DNA from: Delphinapterus leucas
Lineage: Eukaryota; Chordata; Mammalia; Artiodactyla; Monodontidae
DNA: 64,000 nucleotides
NCBI RefSeq assembly: GCF_002288925.2
Contig: NW_022098000.1
Span: 21,053,142 to 21,117,141, forward strand
Direction of reading: 5' to 3'
The notes beneath the pieces are model-generated. The model ran no database searches. It was not told the DNA's origin and was given only the letters and a program-made list of their open reading frames with translations. Each line of letters begins with the position of its first letter. Within the stretch, counting starts at the first letter, position 1. The translations under genes and the position numbers were made by a program. Positions 13,701 to 28,700 of the stretch are shown one piece after another.

Positions 13701-16700
13701 TGGCAGGGTGGAGGAAGGGTTCAGAGGGAAAGTTTAAATCCAGTAATAAAGAAAGTAGCAGCTAGAATCTCTCTCTCCTTCCATTTCCCCTCGGTCATAC
13801 CTGAGATTAATTTGGACCCACCCAACATTATCCCTTCTCTGAGTTTTCCATCTTTCACTAAAATACAGAGGGGTGGTGTACAGTCCTCCTAGACAAACTC
13901 TTCACCATGTATTGTTGGTACAGCATACCCTGACAGGGTAACCAACTCAACTCAGTTTGCCTGGGACTTTCCAAGTTTTAGCACTTAGAGTTCCATGTCC
14001 CAATTTTAACACTGAAAGTCTTGCATCCTGGGAAACCCCTCAGTCCCAGGAAACTGGGACAGTTGGCCAGTCTGCCTGTGTGAGTCACTCTGTGTAGAGG
14101 ACAAAGCTGACTGAGTCACCTGTCTGCCCTGGAGGTACCTGCTGTCCAGTGGGGGAGTCCAGTGGGGAAGGATGGTGTGGCCTGAACTGCAAAGATAACT
14201 TTATAGGAAGATCAAAGCCACTTATACATCTGGTGGGAAGACTCAAACTAATAATTATTGGGTTAATATAGAGTGTGATCTTTCACTCTGAGCACCACAG
14301 ACCATCTGGCTCCCTCCTTATATCACTGAGAAATAAGGGCAAGCTTGTTCGGTTTTATGTGCGAGAAGAAAAAAGCAGGCCTCTTGATTTACTCTATAAG
14401 GCCAAGTAAATTCAGAAATCAACTGTTCCTTTGAACAATGAATTTGTAGCCAGGAAACACTACTTTAATAAGTGCTCTAAGCCACGAATCTTTGGCCAAC
14501 AGAATAAACAATGACAAAAATCCAAGGCATTACGGAAAAATTTTTATGCTCTAAAAATCATATATTAACATATAAAGCATGAGTGTTCCTGAGATTCTTG
14601 CAGTCTGGCTGGGTTGTTTTAAACAGGTTGTGTCCCTCAGAAAGCCTGGGGAGAGCCTTGGTTGCCATGGCACTAAGACCCAATGCAGGGGGCTGATGCT
14701 GGCAAGCCCTGCTGACCTCTCCATACCCCACTACTCAAATGGTAGTTGGCTTTGACTGCTAGCCAAGTATCCAAGTGTACGTCATTTTACAAACATTTGT
14801 GAAACACCCATTAAGTTCCTAGTGGGCCAGGCCTGTACTTCACATTTGCAAATGTTTTTAATTTTCAAGGGACTTTCCCACCTGTTGGCTCATTTTAATC
14901 TCACTCAAAACTAAGAGGTCTAAGCATTGTTCAGCCCATTGCATGGGTAAGACAGCATGGTGAGGTAGAAGCAGCAGGAGCCTTGGCGTCCCACAATCCT
15001 GGTTTGCATCCTAGCTCCACCTCTTTCCATCGGGAAGCCTTGGGCAAGTCACTCTTCTCTTAGAAATACTGTTATCTCATCTGAAAAAATGTGGATAATA
15101 ATTCCACCTTTCCAGTGGCTGTAAGCATTTAGGGTGTGCGACTACCTAGAACAGGTACTCAGTAAACGATCCTGTGCCCATCCTCATCACTGTTAGGAAA
15201 CTAAGTCCCACAGAAGTATCTGAAACTTCTAAGGTCACACTTCTGAGTTTGGCAGGCTGAAAACCCAGGCACATGTCCTAACTCCCCCTCCTAGTGTCAT
15301 TTCCATTTGATCAGATTGTCTCAATGACTCAATGATTGACCCAGTAATGCCTGACACCATCAGCCAAACTATGGTCCTTTAGGTGGCAAGTGAGTTCATT
15401 TAAGGGCTCAAATGTCTATTACTCACTGGAAGAAATGCTGATGGCCTAAAACAGAAAGCTGTGAATCACAGTGGCTATAGAATTTATTACATGGCAGGAC
15501 TAGATTCCTGCAGATGGGCAAGAATGCTAGCTTCAGAGGGTCAGATGCAATGCAGGTGTCCCCGGATTACCAATGTCTGCAGCTCTGGAAGGCTCCACAG
15601 CATCCAGTCTGGGCTCCACGTTTAGGAAGAGGCCTCCTCCACTGGCATTGACGGCAAGACCAGAGGGTCTCACCAACATTGAAATCTGATGCACTCCAAC
15701 GGGCAGCAGGCCTGTCTGACACACCACATTCGTTTGGTTTGAGAAAACAACTTTGCAACTTGTTTTGTTCACTGTAACCTGCAAGGCCTCGGAGTCACCA
15801 GAGAAACTATTTCCAGTAATATAGACCAGTAGGTCAATGTCATCTTAAAAGAAGAAAGAAATTAAAAGAAAGAAATCATTTCTCAGTGATATCACTCCAT
15901 TTACAAGAACTCTATCAAATATTCATTCCCTCTCACCTTCCTCTCCCAAAATTCAAGGAATTAAATGCTGACTCATGCATTGGAATCTATATTGATTTGA
16001 ATAGCATAGAGCCCTCATCTTAAATTTTCTCAATCTAGTGATGAGAAATCACTAGTCAACAAAAAATGGGGAAAAAAATAAAAATAAAGAATATTTCAAA
16101 ACAAGGGACAAAGAGAATACAACATTTTAAAGTCATCAAAAATCCACCATTTCGGGACTTCCCTGGCAGTCCAGTGGTTAAGACTCTGCACTTCCACTGC
16201 AGGAGGCGCGGGTTCGAACCCTGGTCAGGGAACTAAGATCCCACATGCCACACGATGCAGCCAAGAAAAAAAAAAAAAAATCCACCATTTCAAATCATAA
16301 CCAGTTCATTTAGATTGGCTAAAAAATTCACCTTCTGCTGCATCACTCAACATCCACCCCATGAACGGACACACCTTCTACCCACATCACCAGGTACACG
16401 GCCTCCAACAAGTCACTCTCAGTCTAAAGTTCATGCACAGAAATAGACCCACAGACATAGAAGACAAACTTATGGTTATCAGAGGGGAAAGAGGTGGGGG
16501 AGGGATAAATTAGGAGGTTGGGATTAACATATACACACTACTATATATAAAACAGATAAGGACCTAACGTATAGCACAGGGAGCTATACTCAATATTTGT
16601 AATAACCTATAAGGGAAAAGAATCTTAAAAAGCATATATATCTATATATATCTATATATATATATATATCCATATATATATGTATATGTATGTGTATACA

Positions 16701-19700
16701 TATATATAACCGAATCACTGTACTGAAACTAACATGACATTGTAAATCAATTATACTTCAGTAAAAAAATAAAGTTCATGCCCATCTCAATGCCAAGTGC
16801 ACATCATACCAAGGGCATACCACACAGAGTGGACCCGGGGAGTTGACCCTTCAAGGTATTGGAAGGAACAGGAACCTGAACAATGAGCTGGTATGTCGTT
16901 CACTCGCACAACCACCTGGAAAAGACAAAAGCATTAAAAGCAAACGTACATGTTTCATATGCTCCAGCGTATTAATAAAGTACTTGTGAAGTTTGCCCAA
17001 ATTAAAATGTGTTAATGATTCACTTATTCTCTTTTTTTTCCTTCTATTTTCCAGTAATAGACCCTAAATTGTAAAGCATGACTCCAAACATGTTAGGCTT
17101 TTTTAAAACGATGGTAAATAAGCGGAAACCTAACATTTTTGCAATTAAATATGTTCAATATGGAGTAAATTCCCTCTCTGTCACATAGAAGTAAATTCAA
17201 ACTGAGTGAGAACTTTTTATCACTTTATATTTTCAACTGAGTACCTACTTCCTGTGAAAAGCCCTGTCTTTGCTGGTAAATGCCAGTGAAGTAGGCACCT
17301 CTGTTCTACCATTGCTACATGGATGTGTAACTGAAGATCAGAGTGTATTTGGACATTTGGCTTGGGGTCTTTTTTATCCTAAAATGGGAGGTCCCCAAGA
17401 ATAAATTATATGTCTTTTCCTCTCACTGGGACTAAGATTAATCTAATAGAACTCTACAATACTTGGAGATAAGAAAGGCGAAAAAGATTGAACTCTGATT
17501 CTCTACATATAAAATAAGGATTAAAAGCACACACACTATATTTATGATAGTGTTTGCTTATAAGGGAAGGGGAACTGGGATGGCATGAAGGCACAGGTGA
17601 TAAGAAACTCTTCATCTGTAGTGTTTCACGTTATTCATAAAGACCAAAAATAAAATAAAATAAATACATCAAATGTTGGCAATTGTTAATCCTCGTTTGG
17701 GTACCCAGGTGTTGGTTATATTATTCTTTATAGTTTTGCATTTCAAAATTGTCTCTAATTAAAAGCAGATGACTTATAACAAGAGTATGGGCAGATGGGA
17801 AATAGCAAAGGACATTTTTAAAGAGAAAAGGGGTTGACTTAGCTCATTTACTTTCCAAGGCCACTGTGTGGAGGTATAAATCATATGTAGCTAGAGAGGT
17901 TCTCTATTTTTGGTACCATAGTAGCATCAATAATTATAATAACAGGATGTTGTATTTACAAAGCACTTATATTTTCAGCGTACTCTTCCTACCCTGTGGA
18001 GGTAGAAAAGCACAGCCACAGCTCTCTCTGTTTTGCGAATTAGAAAGCTGACCTTTAGGATTGGTCCACATTACAAATCAGGAGGGGCTGCAGTAGACCT
18101 GAAACTAGTATTTCACTTTGGGTGGCCCATCCGCTCTCACCTGAGTGTACTGGTTGGCAGTGACCAACATGTCTCCAAATATGGGTCCAAGGAAGACTCC
18201 ACCATCATATACCACACGAGTGGTTACAGCAGGGTTAACTCCCGTTAGGTTTTCATCAGATACCTAAGATGGTTACAGTTCTGGTGAATTCTGCCATGGA
18301 ATCAAGTCTAATCTTGCTTAAAACAAATAACAAAGGGTGTTTTCACATTCTGTTTAAGATAATCAGATAGCTACAAAGTGAAAATGGAGAGACAGGGGCT
18401 TGAAATCTAGTAACCTAATAGTAAGCAATGGCTAATGAAAGCCCCAGTAGACTAGAAGAATATTTATATGCAAGTAGAGTTACCCAAAAAAATGCACGCT
18501 ATACTGATCTTCTAAGTCTTGAGATATTTTGTTTCCATGTGCTTTTCTATTTTACAAGTTTTCAATCCAAAATATTAAAATAAAATGTCAGGAAACAAGT
18601 GCCATGAGATGACTCCTATCCTTCCTCCATCTCCACCCAAGGATTTTGTTTGAAAACCAGATGACCCGCAATACCAAATAACAAGAATAAAATTTCATCT
18701 CGGGTTTCACTTCATAAAACCAAATGCTAGATGATCGTTAGATTATTTTTTAAAACCCTAAATATGCAAGAGCATCTGGTTTTGTCATTATCCAAAGACA
18801 GCAAATCCTTTCCTAAACTTCCTTCTGCTGTGCCATCTGCCTCCATGATAATCTAAGTCAATCACATCTGCTTAAATTATGCAATAACAGATGTGGAATT
18901 ATTGTATGCTGGACACTGACCAACAACTTCTCTACCTACATCAAGTTAGAAAAGGTGATATTGGGTTTAAACTGCTTTATCAGGAATATGAGATATAAAA
19001 TACGTCTTGAAAACTTTCAGAAAGATCATTGAACCCCTTTACTTGAATATTCCAACAAAATTCACAAATCATGACAGTTTTCATTCATATAATTCTGATT
19101 TTTATTCACAAAATTGCTCCAGAGCACTAAATCCACAAAACCAAAAGGGATACCATACATACCCTTATAAAGCTGGGCAAGTCCCCAACCTGGTTGGACC
19201 AGGAGAGAGTCCACACATGTTCATAGCAAGACTTTAGATCCTCCGTCACAGTGAAGTCACTGACATTAAGGTACCTAGATGTGAAGTCATCAGCGTTGGT
19301 TTGTAAGAGCTTTTGGAGATGACTAGCTGAGATGTGCACAGGGACAGCTGTGGGAGAAGGTCATGATATAAAACGTACAGGACACTAATTAGTCCACCTT
19401 GCAGCATCTCATCATCAAGACAGCAGAGAATACACATCAGAATGCCTACTACACACGCAGAGACCATCAAGTTCAAGAAAACCCTCAGTCCAGTTAAGCC
19501 ATTTTTAGGGCAAATATAAGTAGGTGCTCACTTTTTATGTCATGGTCCCTTTAATCAGCATCACATCTCTCAAGCAGAGAACACAATCGCATCAGACAAA
19601 CCTATCTCAACTGTCAACTCAAAATGTAAATTCCAGACACCCTGGTAATCCCTGAAAGTCTAATTAAATATTGGGTTTTCCCCGGAAAAATTTAGCTGGC

Positions 19701-22700
19701 CCTGTGAACAGGGAAAAGTTGGCCGGCCACCTTTCACAAGGAGTAGGGAAGGCACAAAGCAGCTGACACCCATAAAAACTTAGCCAACCAAGCTGAGGAA
19801 TGTTGGCATTGAACTTCGGTTTCTCCATTACAATTTCCTTTAAGCCCAACCACCTGCTTCCCCATCTCACATCCCCGTAGAGAAATAACAGCAATTTGGG
19901 CTTAAGCCTTGCTGTGTTTGAACGCTGTTTCATGCTTTACCAAAAGTTTCCATTTCCTTAGGTACTCCCAACATCTCTGTGAGGCGGGTCATCTAAATAC
20001 CCTAATACCTCCTTGGGAGATGAAGAAAATGAAACCCAGTATGATTCAGAAGCTTGTCAACCAAGTGAGAGGGGTTTAGATTAAAACCCAGGTTGCCTTC
20101 TACCTACTCAAGAGCTTTCTTTTGAATCCCACACTGCCCTGGAGTGTTGGTGAAATACCACTGTATTTCCAAAATGCAAACAAAATTCTCATCTTTTTTG
20201 AAAAGATTTTATATGTCATTTGAGGGCCATTTCAAATGGCCAGGTGAAGGCTGGCTGTCCCCCCAGTTGTTCTACAGGCAGTGATGTAAGGAATATCAGC
20301 AACAGGATATGACAGCAGGACAAGTCTCTCTACAGACAGGCTGCAGCTTTCTCTTTAGTGAGAAGGGAAACAGCACAGTAGTGGGCTTCATAGAGGCAGG
20401 GCTCTGATGAACTTATTCACCCACTTATCAGACTCCAATAGCCCAGGGGCCATCAACTTTTCCTAATTTGCCCTACTAGAGAAAAAACTCCACTCCATTC
20501 CTCCAGCCAAGAAGATTCTTTGCAAGTCCAGCATCTTTCTGCTTGAGGGCAGAAGACTCCTGGACCATTTGCCAATTTTTTTTTTTTTTTTTTTTTTTTG
20601 GGTACGCGGGCCTCTCACTGCTGTGGCCTCTCCCATCGCGGAGCACAGGCTCCAGACGCGCAGGCTCAGCGGCCATGGCTCATGGGCCCAGCCGCTCTGC
20701 GGCATGAGGGATCTTCCCGGACCGGGGCACGAACCCATGTCCCCTGCATTGGCAGGCGGACTCTCAACCACTGCGCCACCAGGGAAGCCCATGTGCCAAT
20801 TTTTATACAGCCATTCTTGAGTTCTCCTGAGCCTCCTTTCCGATTCCCCTATGTTTTTACCAAATAAATAACATATTATAATCATGTCTAATCCTGTCCT
20901 TTGTGAAATGTGTATGTACTTGAAGATTTAGAAACTGTTCTACCCTCATCGCAGCTGAAAGCTCTTTCTACATGTGTTATGATTCCTAAAATCCTCAATA
21001 TCATGTGGTGTCACTGTGGAGTTTAATTTGGAAGGGCCGTGGCTACCATGGATTTTGGCCTAGGAAACTCCAGAGAGAAGAGGACTGAACTGAGAAGCAA
21101 AGACTCAAGTTCATACCTGGACCCTGCCATCAAATATTTTTATGGGCTTTGGGCAAGCCTGAGTATAGTGGGCTGAATGGTGGCCCTCAAAAAGATATGT
21201 CACTGCCCTGATCCCAGGAAACTTATGAACATTACTTTATAAAGCAAAAGATGTGGTTAAGGATCTTGAGAAGAGGAGTTCATCCTGGATTATCCAGATG
21301 GGCCCTAAACGCACTCATACACAGATGAGGAAGAGACAGTGTGACGAGGAAGAGACAGTGTGACCAGGGAGGCAGGGGTTGGAGTGATACGCCCGCAGCC
21401 AAGGGATGCTGGCAGCCACCAGATGCTGCAAGAGGCAGGGAACAGATCCTCCCCTAGAGCTTGAGGAGGGAGAGTGGCCCTGACAACAACTTGACTGTGG
21501 ACTCTGACCTCCAGAACTGGAAGAGAATAAATTTCTGTCGTTTTAAGCCACCAAGGTTGTATAATTTGCTATGACAGCCCCAGGAAGCTAATCCACTCAG
21601 TTTCCACATCTACAAAACTGAAAGATTGGGATCATATTAACAATGATGTGCTGTTGTTATTGTCCAGATCTTTAACTTTAAGAAGGTCATTCTCAGACAT
21701 TGGAAAACAAAATAACTTTAAGACTGTCACCCTGCCTGGCAGGATGTTGTCAAATGAGAAACACTGCACTCCCAATGGCCCCTTTACCAGGAATCACTGT
21801 GTGAGAAAGCTGGATGCGAAAGTGTCCTCCTAAGGGTGGACTTGTCCTCTGTAGTCTCTGTGTTGTCACCTGGACCAACCCAGATCCTTCTTCTGCTCCT
21901 CCAGTGGGCACAGAGCTATGACATATCAGAAGCAAAGCATTACCCATGGGGACCCTCCAGCAGCTGCTCCAGACAGAACATAGCTCCATCTCAAAGACCA
22001 GCGGTCTCCCATGTTTCCAGACCATGAGCTCAAGCTCCCAAATACTGGGCACCCCTCTCCCATCACAGCAGAGGAAATGTAAGGTAAATATGAGGGTTCT
22101 TTAGGGCATTCCACAGTTCCCCTCTATTGATCCTGGAGGCACAGGGATGCAGAGCAAAGAGTGATGACTCTGGTCCTCACAGCTCTGGTCCTGATGCAGA
22201 GTGGAAGGAGAGCCCAGTGTTCTCTAACCGCATTTGCACAGTCAGATGAAAACTTGGGCCCTAGTCCACAGATCCTCTGCACTCAGTATCCCCAGGAAAA
22301 ACAGGTCACTCCATCTAGTGGAGTCCTTATCCAGCACCTGTATGCAAACACACTGCCTGACTAATCCTGCTTTTAATACAATAAATAAGTCAAATAAATC
22401 ATGACACTCCATGAGATGGAATACTATTCAGCCATTAAAAACCATATCTAGAAGCAGGCTTAATGAAATGGGGAAATATTCCATTTATACCAGGAGGTGA
22501 AAAGGGCATGTTACAAATATAGTGTCTTATGTGTGGTCCCAATCTGAGATTTAAAAAGTAAACATATACATGTATATATGCATATAAAAACTGCTTGGGG
22601 AAAAGGCTGTTAGAATATGGATCCAATGCATTAACAGAAGTTATCTCTGAGCAGAGGGATTCTGAGTGCTTTGTAACTTTTTCTAAGTGTTTTTCTGTTA

Positions 22701-25700
22701 TTTTCCTAATTTTCAACAACAAACATGTATGATTTCAATCAATAATATTACCTAAGTGCTACATATTGATGTGCATACTTAAACCATACAGAAGATACTA
22801 TCTGTTTTGGGGGCCACTCTGAAGGTTGTCCTGACTTGCTCAGGCTGGAGGCTTCCAGAAGGAACTAAGGGACTTGAGGAAAACTCAGAAAGGGAGGCTG
22901 TGGGAATTCCCTGGTGGTCCAGTGGTTAGGACTCTGCGCTTCCACAGTAGGGGGCACGGGTTTGATCCCTGGTCAGGGAACTAAGATCCCGAATGCCACA
23001 CGGCCAAAAAAAAAAGGAGGTTGTGAGGACCCCTCTAAGTGTGGACCTAAATTACACTCCATCATTTCAGAGTTAATAACTACATAATTCAGTAGGTTTG
23101 GAGCACAGGACCATGGGCTGGGTAATCTGACAGCTCCCTCTCCACCATTGAAGCTCTTTCCCTCCTTCATTGTATTGATGATTTCCGTGTCTGTCCTGCC
23201 CAGAGGCCCATGAAACACTAAGTCAAGGAAAATGGAGCACAGATTCAAGGTTCCTTTGCCTACTTTTCACACACTGTCCAAAGCATAGTATAAGTAGGAG
23301 AACTCATTTCGAAACATGTTAGAAAGAGATGGGAGGAAAAAAGAAATTTTAAAGCAGGGCATCTCAATTCTTCCCATCCTACTTGGATTTTAGTGAAAAT
23401 CTAAAAGAACAAATTACAGCATACATGTGTTTCAAGAGCTTGGAGGAGACTTGATTCTTAGTTACTGCTTTGTAATCTGTGGCCAGAGACGTTTGATTAT
23501 TGAAGAACCAATGCTTATGGCGCTCTAGTGCCATCTGGTGGTGAGCTCTTAGAACTGGCTGGTTTTGTTCCTTTGACTATTTCCTTTGGCCTCAAATGAT
23601 TCCAGTAAGATTAATATATGGGGAATGGAAGGAGAGGAACAAGGTCTTCCTCTCAAACAGTGGTAATGTGAACCCGTGAAAAGCATAAAAATACAACTAC
23701 CTGTAAACAAATTCACTAGGAACTAGTTCTCAAAATGTAGTCCCCAGATCAACAGAATCAGCATTGCCTGGGAACTCATTAGAAATGCAAACTATCAGGT
23801 CCTGCCTCAAACGTACTGAACTATGATGGTGTGGTTAGGGGCCAGCAATTTGTGTTTTAACACAACCTCCAGGTAAGTCTGATACGGCATTCTTAAGACT
23901 GAGAACTATTGCTTTGAGCAACACGGCAGGTAGCTTTTCCTGATAAAAAGTCTCACCTCTGCGTCTTCTAAGGGCAGTTAACAATTTTAAGCAAGGATAG
24001 GTGAGCAAAGATGGTTCCCTACCTTGCAGTGATGAGCGGGAGCTCCAAGCCACACCCTGCCAACCAGGAGGTCACACTGTAGACAGGAGGGGATCCCACC
24101 ACAGAGAGCAATTCCAGCAGATTCCCGCCAGGGCGAGCTGTTCCAGAGTCAGCCTGAGAAACTAGAGATCAATGATCCAATCATTATCAAGTAAATCAAG
24201 ATGGAAGACCTGCTGTGTGGAAGGTCCCCATTGGAGAGGCTGAGTTACTCACATCCCAGCATACACTTAAAGCAGAGATTCCTACCTACCTGCTGCCAGG
24301 AAAAGAAAAGGAAGAGGAAGTAGGAATTTAGTTGCGAAAGGAAAATGCAAGGTCATGGTATAAGGAGACGATGACTAATTCCACAGCAAAGTTCAATAAG
24401 CCCCAACTCAGCCAAGCATCACTGCCTGTATCACTGGAGGTTCCCACCACGACACCGCCACACATACACACAGCTCATCTATGGCAGTGTGGACTGCCCC
24501 CTTTCCTCCTTTTCTTCCCAAAGCCTGGCAGCTCCAGGAACACAAGCTGACCCCCTTGGGAACACTGAACACACAAAGCACATACTAGAGGTACCTGAGC
24601 TTTATCCGCAGCCATGGCGTCAACATGTGTGCAGAGAGAGTGCAAGCTTTAAGATGGACCAGTGTTCAAATCCTTATTTTCCACTTCTATTGGGTTACTA
24701 TTTGGCTAATCACTATAACCTCTGTACGACTCTGTTTTCTCATTGATAAAGTGGGACTCACGACAGGTATCAGTCTGCATGGCAGGGAGAGTTTAGTGAA
24801 ATGGCAGGTTTAAATGACCAGCAAATATAGTTTAATATCCTCTTTTCCTCCTACCAGGCACCATGTAAAGGCAGCTTCTTTTCCAAGTCTGTACAGTCGA
24901 GGCAGTCTTTGCAGGCCCAATGCTGAGCACAACGCCAGGCACAGAGTAAGAGCTCAATAAAAGTTTATTTGCTCAGCTGAGTATGGAGTCATTGAAGGTT
25001 TGGCTCTGGTGTCAACCATCTCTGGGTTCCAATATCCCCCACATCCCAGCTGATTTGAGGCAAGACACTTAGTATCCTGTCAGTTTTGGTTTCCTCATCT
25101 ATAGAGTGGGGATCATAGGACCATCTCATGGGGTTCTGAGAATTAAATGAGAAATATTTGGTAGCTACCACTAGATGAAAAGAACTTTCATAGAGGACAT
25201 TCGGTGGGAGAATATAACCAAGTGTTAAGCTGATCAGATAAATGTCAGACAATTAACTATGAATATGGAGCCCTATTGTGTAGAGTTTATGTTACCATTA
25301 AATAATACTCACAGGAAACTTGTGGCCATCAGGATGACTGGACAGTGGGAATCAGATGGTTTTACCCAAGCCATCTCCCATCTTTCTTGTCTCTGCCTCC
25401 CTGCTCCCCTCCCACCTCACCCTTACATGGCTCCAGATACTGGAGCATTTGGTGGCAAAGCGGTGATGGCAGTGAGAAAGGATTCTGGATCCTGGGCCTT
25501 GAGGGTTTGGGGAGGATAAAGGGAAATGACACCTATTATCCAGTCCTGAGTTTCCCAGTCCAGTCAGTGGGTTCGAGTGCACGCAGTAATGATCCCCTCA
25601 GTGCTCTGGGAGTCTGGGTAGCACTTGGGGTCACCAAAGGCCCCAGCCAGTTGTCTTGCGCACCAAGAAACTCAGATGGTTACCCCAGCACACCATTTGA

Positions 25701-28700
25701 ATATTATTTTCTGTGTGTCAGAACACAGAGTTTGAAATAAGCAATGACGCACTCTGACCCAGATACCCCCAAAACACTCAACATCACTGAAACAGATAAG
25801 AGATGGAATTCTGAAGAGTATCAAAGATGATGTATTTTCAGGGCTGAAAGAGAGTTCTCCTACCCCACCCCCCACCTCCATGCTCCCCTGCCCCCAGCTC
25901 TACAACTTCCAGGCAAAAGATTAAAAAGCTGCACACTTGAAAATCAGAATGCAAATGCCTGTTCCATACTTTTCTCCTTGGAGAGAGAAAAACAGAGAAG
26001 CTATGAGAAGCAGGAAAACCGAGCCCCAGAGTCACAAGGGATTTGACAGAAAAGAGAGAGGGAACAAAGTTGGAAGCCTGGAGGCCCTGCGAGCAAACCA
26101 CACCATCTGTCTGGGCTTCTGTCCCCAGGGTGTGCGTCACACGTGGCCTCAGGAGAACCCCTGATGAGCACCTTGCCCTTAAGACAAGCAAAGCCAGGTG
26201 AGAGCACTGCACCCAAGAGAGGTCAAGGGACTTTGTGCAGAGAGGGGCCAGGCCTGAGCTCTGAGTGATGTGTGAGAGGAACCAGATAGGGAGAAGGAAA
26301 GACGAGGCTGTTCTCATGCGGATGCGGTGACCCTCCAACTCCCACCAAGTCTGTCCTAAGGATTGTAAATCAGACTTGTGGCCCATTTACAGGGCCAGAT
26401 ATTGCTGTGTTCCTTATAGCACTTTGTATGACAGATATTAACAGATGGAGAGATGGAGAAATCCTGCTGGCCTAACAACAGTAATGATAATAGTACTAAT
26501 AATTGATTACACTTATTGAGCACTTACTAGTCAGGACCCATGATGAGCGCTTTACACTATACTTCAGTTATTCGTCATAGTAATCCAATGGGGTAGGGCC
26601 CTCATTAAGCCCATTTTATGGATGAGAAAACCAAGGCCCCTCAGCAAGAAAGTGGTAAAACTGGGGTAAGATCACAGACACCCAAAGCAAGAGCAAGCAT
26701 TGGAATAAATAGGGGGGAAAAAAGGAACTAGTTAGAGAGATATGGGGGCCAAGGACACAGAATTCCAACTCCATCTTCTCTCCAGGATCGAGGCAAGAAA
26801 GATGGAGAATCATATGTTCTCTCACCATTAACAGAAAAGCAGCCCCTCCAGAAAAGTTCAAAGACAGCATTTGATGGACAGGTCCGTGGAGGAGAGTGGA
26901 TTTGATAATCACCTGTTAGGTTTGTGTCTGCAATAATAATCTCATCCACACAGAACACGTCCATCTCTGGAGACAAAGGGAGGAGGTCAATCTGATGAAC
27001 CAGCACTGGGGAGTTTGCGAGAGGTGGCTGGAGCTGCACGGAGCGATGCACACACGTCTTCCAGAGGTCGGTGCAGGCGAACTGCCAGCTGAAAACAAGC
27101 GCAGAGCAGAAACAGGCCTCCTGTGAGCACCGCAGTTCTCTCTCCTGAGAGCCCCAGTTCTCTAGCCTGGGCCTGAGGACCATGCAGCCAGGAGACCCAA
27201 TCCATCATGGCTGCCACGGTACAAGCATCCATCCAAGATGGGCTCAGCTTGGCTGGGATGCAACACGAGTGAATCACGTTTAAGTCCACCATCCATTCAT
27301 AACAATGTCAGCAGTACTTCCAAATTACAATATGATTATGTGTCTTAAGCAGATCACCTGTTGGGCTCTACTATCAGGGAAGATTAATACTCTGGACATT
27401 TCCAGACTCATTTAAGTTTAAAAACACTTACAAAACCCTTAAGAGATGTGGAAAGAGAGCTGAATCAAGAGATCAGGATGCTGAATTATATTCCAGCATC
27501 TTTGTTCACTCGCTGAATGAATTTTGGTGAATCACAAATTCTCCAGGTCCCAATTTTTCTCATCTGTAACGTCAAGGAATGTGCCCTAAAATCTCTTCCA
27601 AATATGGCGGTCTATGATTCTATCCCTATGAGAAATGTCAGGCTCCTTCTGGGGAGTATTAGATTCGTAACAACTAACTGCTCTTAAATCAAATTTCTTT
27701 GCCAAATAAAATGTGTTCAGAGCTGAAGTTAGTATCCAAGTCCCCAATATCAGAGACAGTTAGTACCTCCCACAGGCCACTGTCCCCAGGAAAGCTAATC
27801 ATCCCAGCTGGCAGAATTCCCACCACACCTGCCCGCAGATGAGCTACCTGTTAGGGCTGGCCCCCGTGAGACTCCAGTCACAGGTGACGTTCTTCTTAAC
27901 GGTGTTTTGAAAGCCAATTGTGAAGGACACTGTCACTGTCAGGATCGTATTCATGTGGCCTTTGTATGCAAGGCACAGCTAGAGACACCAAACAAGTCCT
28001 TCAGCTCTGTCACTAAGGAGCAGCAATTCAAGCAATGTTTATCAAGGACAATCCACTCCCTAGAACCTGCCTTGTGCTCAGAGAGACAGCCAGCCCGCTC
28101 CTGCCCTCCTGGAGCTTACCGGTCTAGCTGGAGAGACAAATAGTTTAGAGCAAATTGTTATTCATCCAACAGAGAGTTATTCAATGCCTAACATTGTGCG
28201 TGGCCATGAGGATTTTAGAGCATCTCAATTATCAATAGAAACCCCCTGTTGTGACCCAGATACCTGTTCTACCTTGAGCAAGTCACTGTACCTCTCTGAA
28301 CCTCACTCCTTAACCCTAATTCACCAGCATCCTTGGGTTCTAACCCTGAGTTAAGTCAAATTATATGGCAGGATTTTTCAACTGCGGTGCTACTGACATT
28401 TGGGACTAGATAATGCTTTTCTGTGAGGGGGACTGCCCAGTGCATTGTAGGACGTTTAGCAACATTCCTAGAACCTACCTGCCGGATTCTACAAACACTT
28501 CCCCAGTTTTGGTGACCAAAAATGTCTCCACGCACTGCCAATTCTCCCCATGGGGCAAAATCCCCACCACCCAGCGTTGGGAGCCTGTGCTGTAGAGGAA
28601 AGGCTGGAAGTCGGGCAGTGCCCTGTCCTGAACCGTTTAGTCCTGGCTCCCACTGCCATTCAACTAGGAAAGGACCTGAAACCACTACCATGAGTTCAGC

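Noticed and set aside
25838..26386. 182-codon open frame on the minus strand in intron 21
   Set aside because: No recognised domain, no splice or start support, irregular composition; likely chance.
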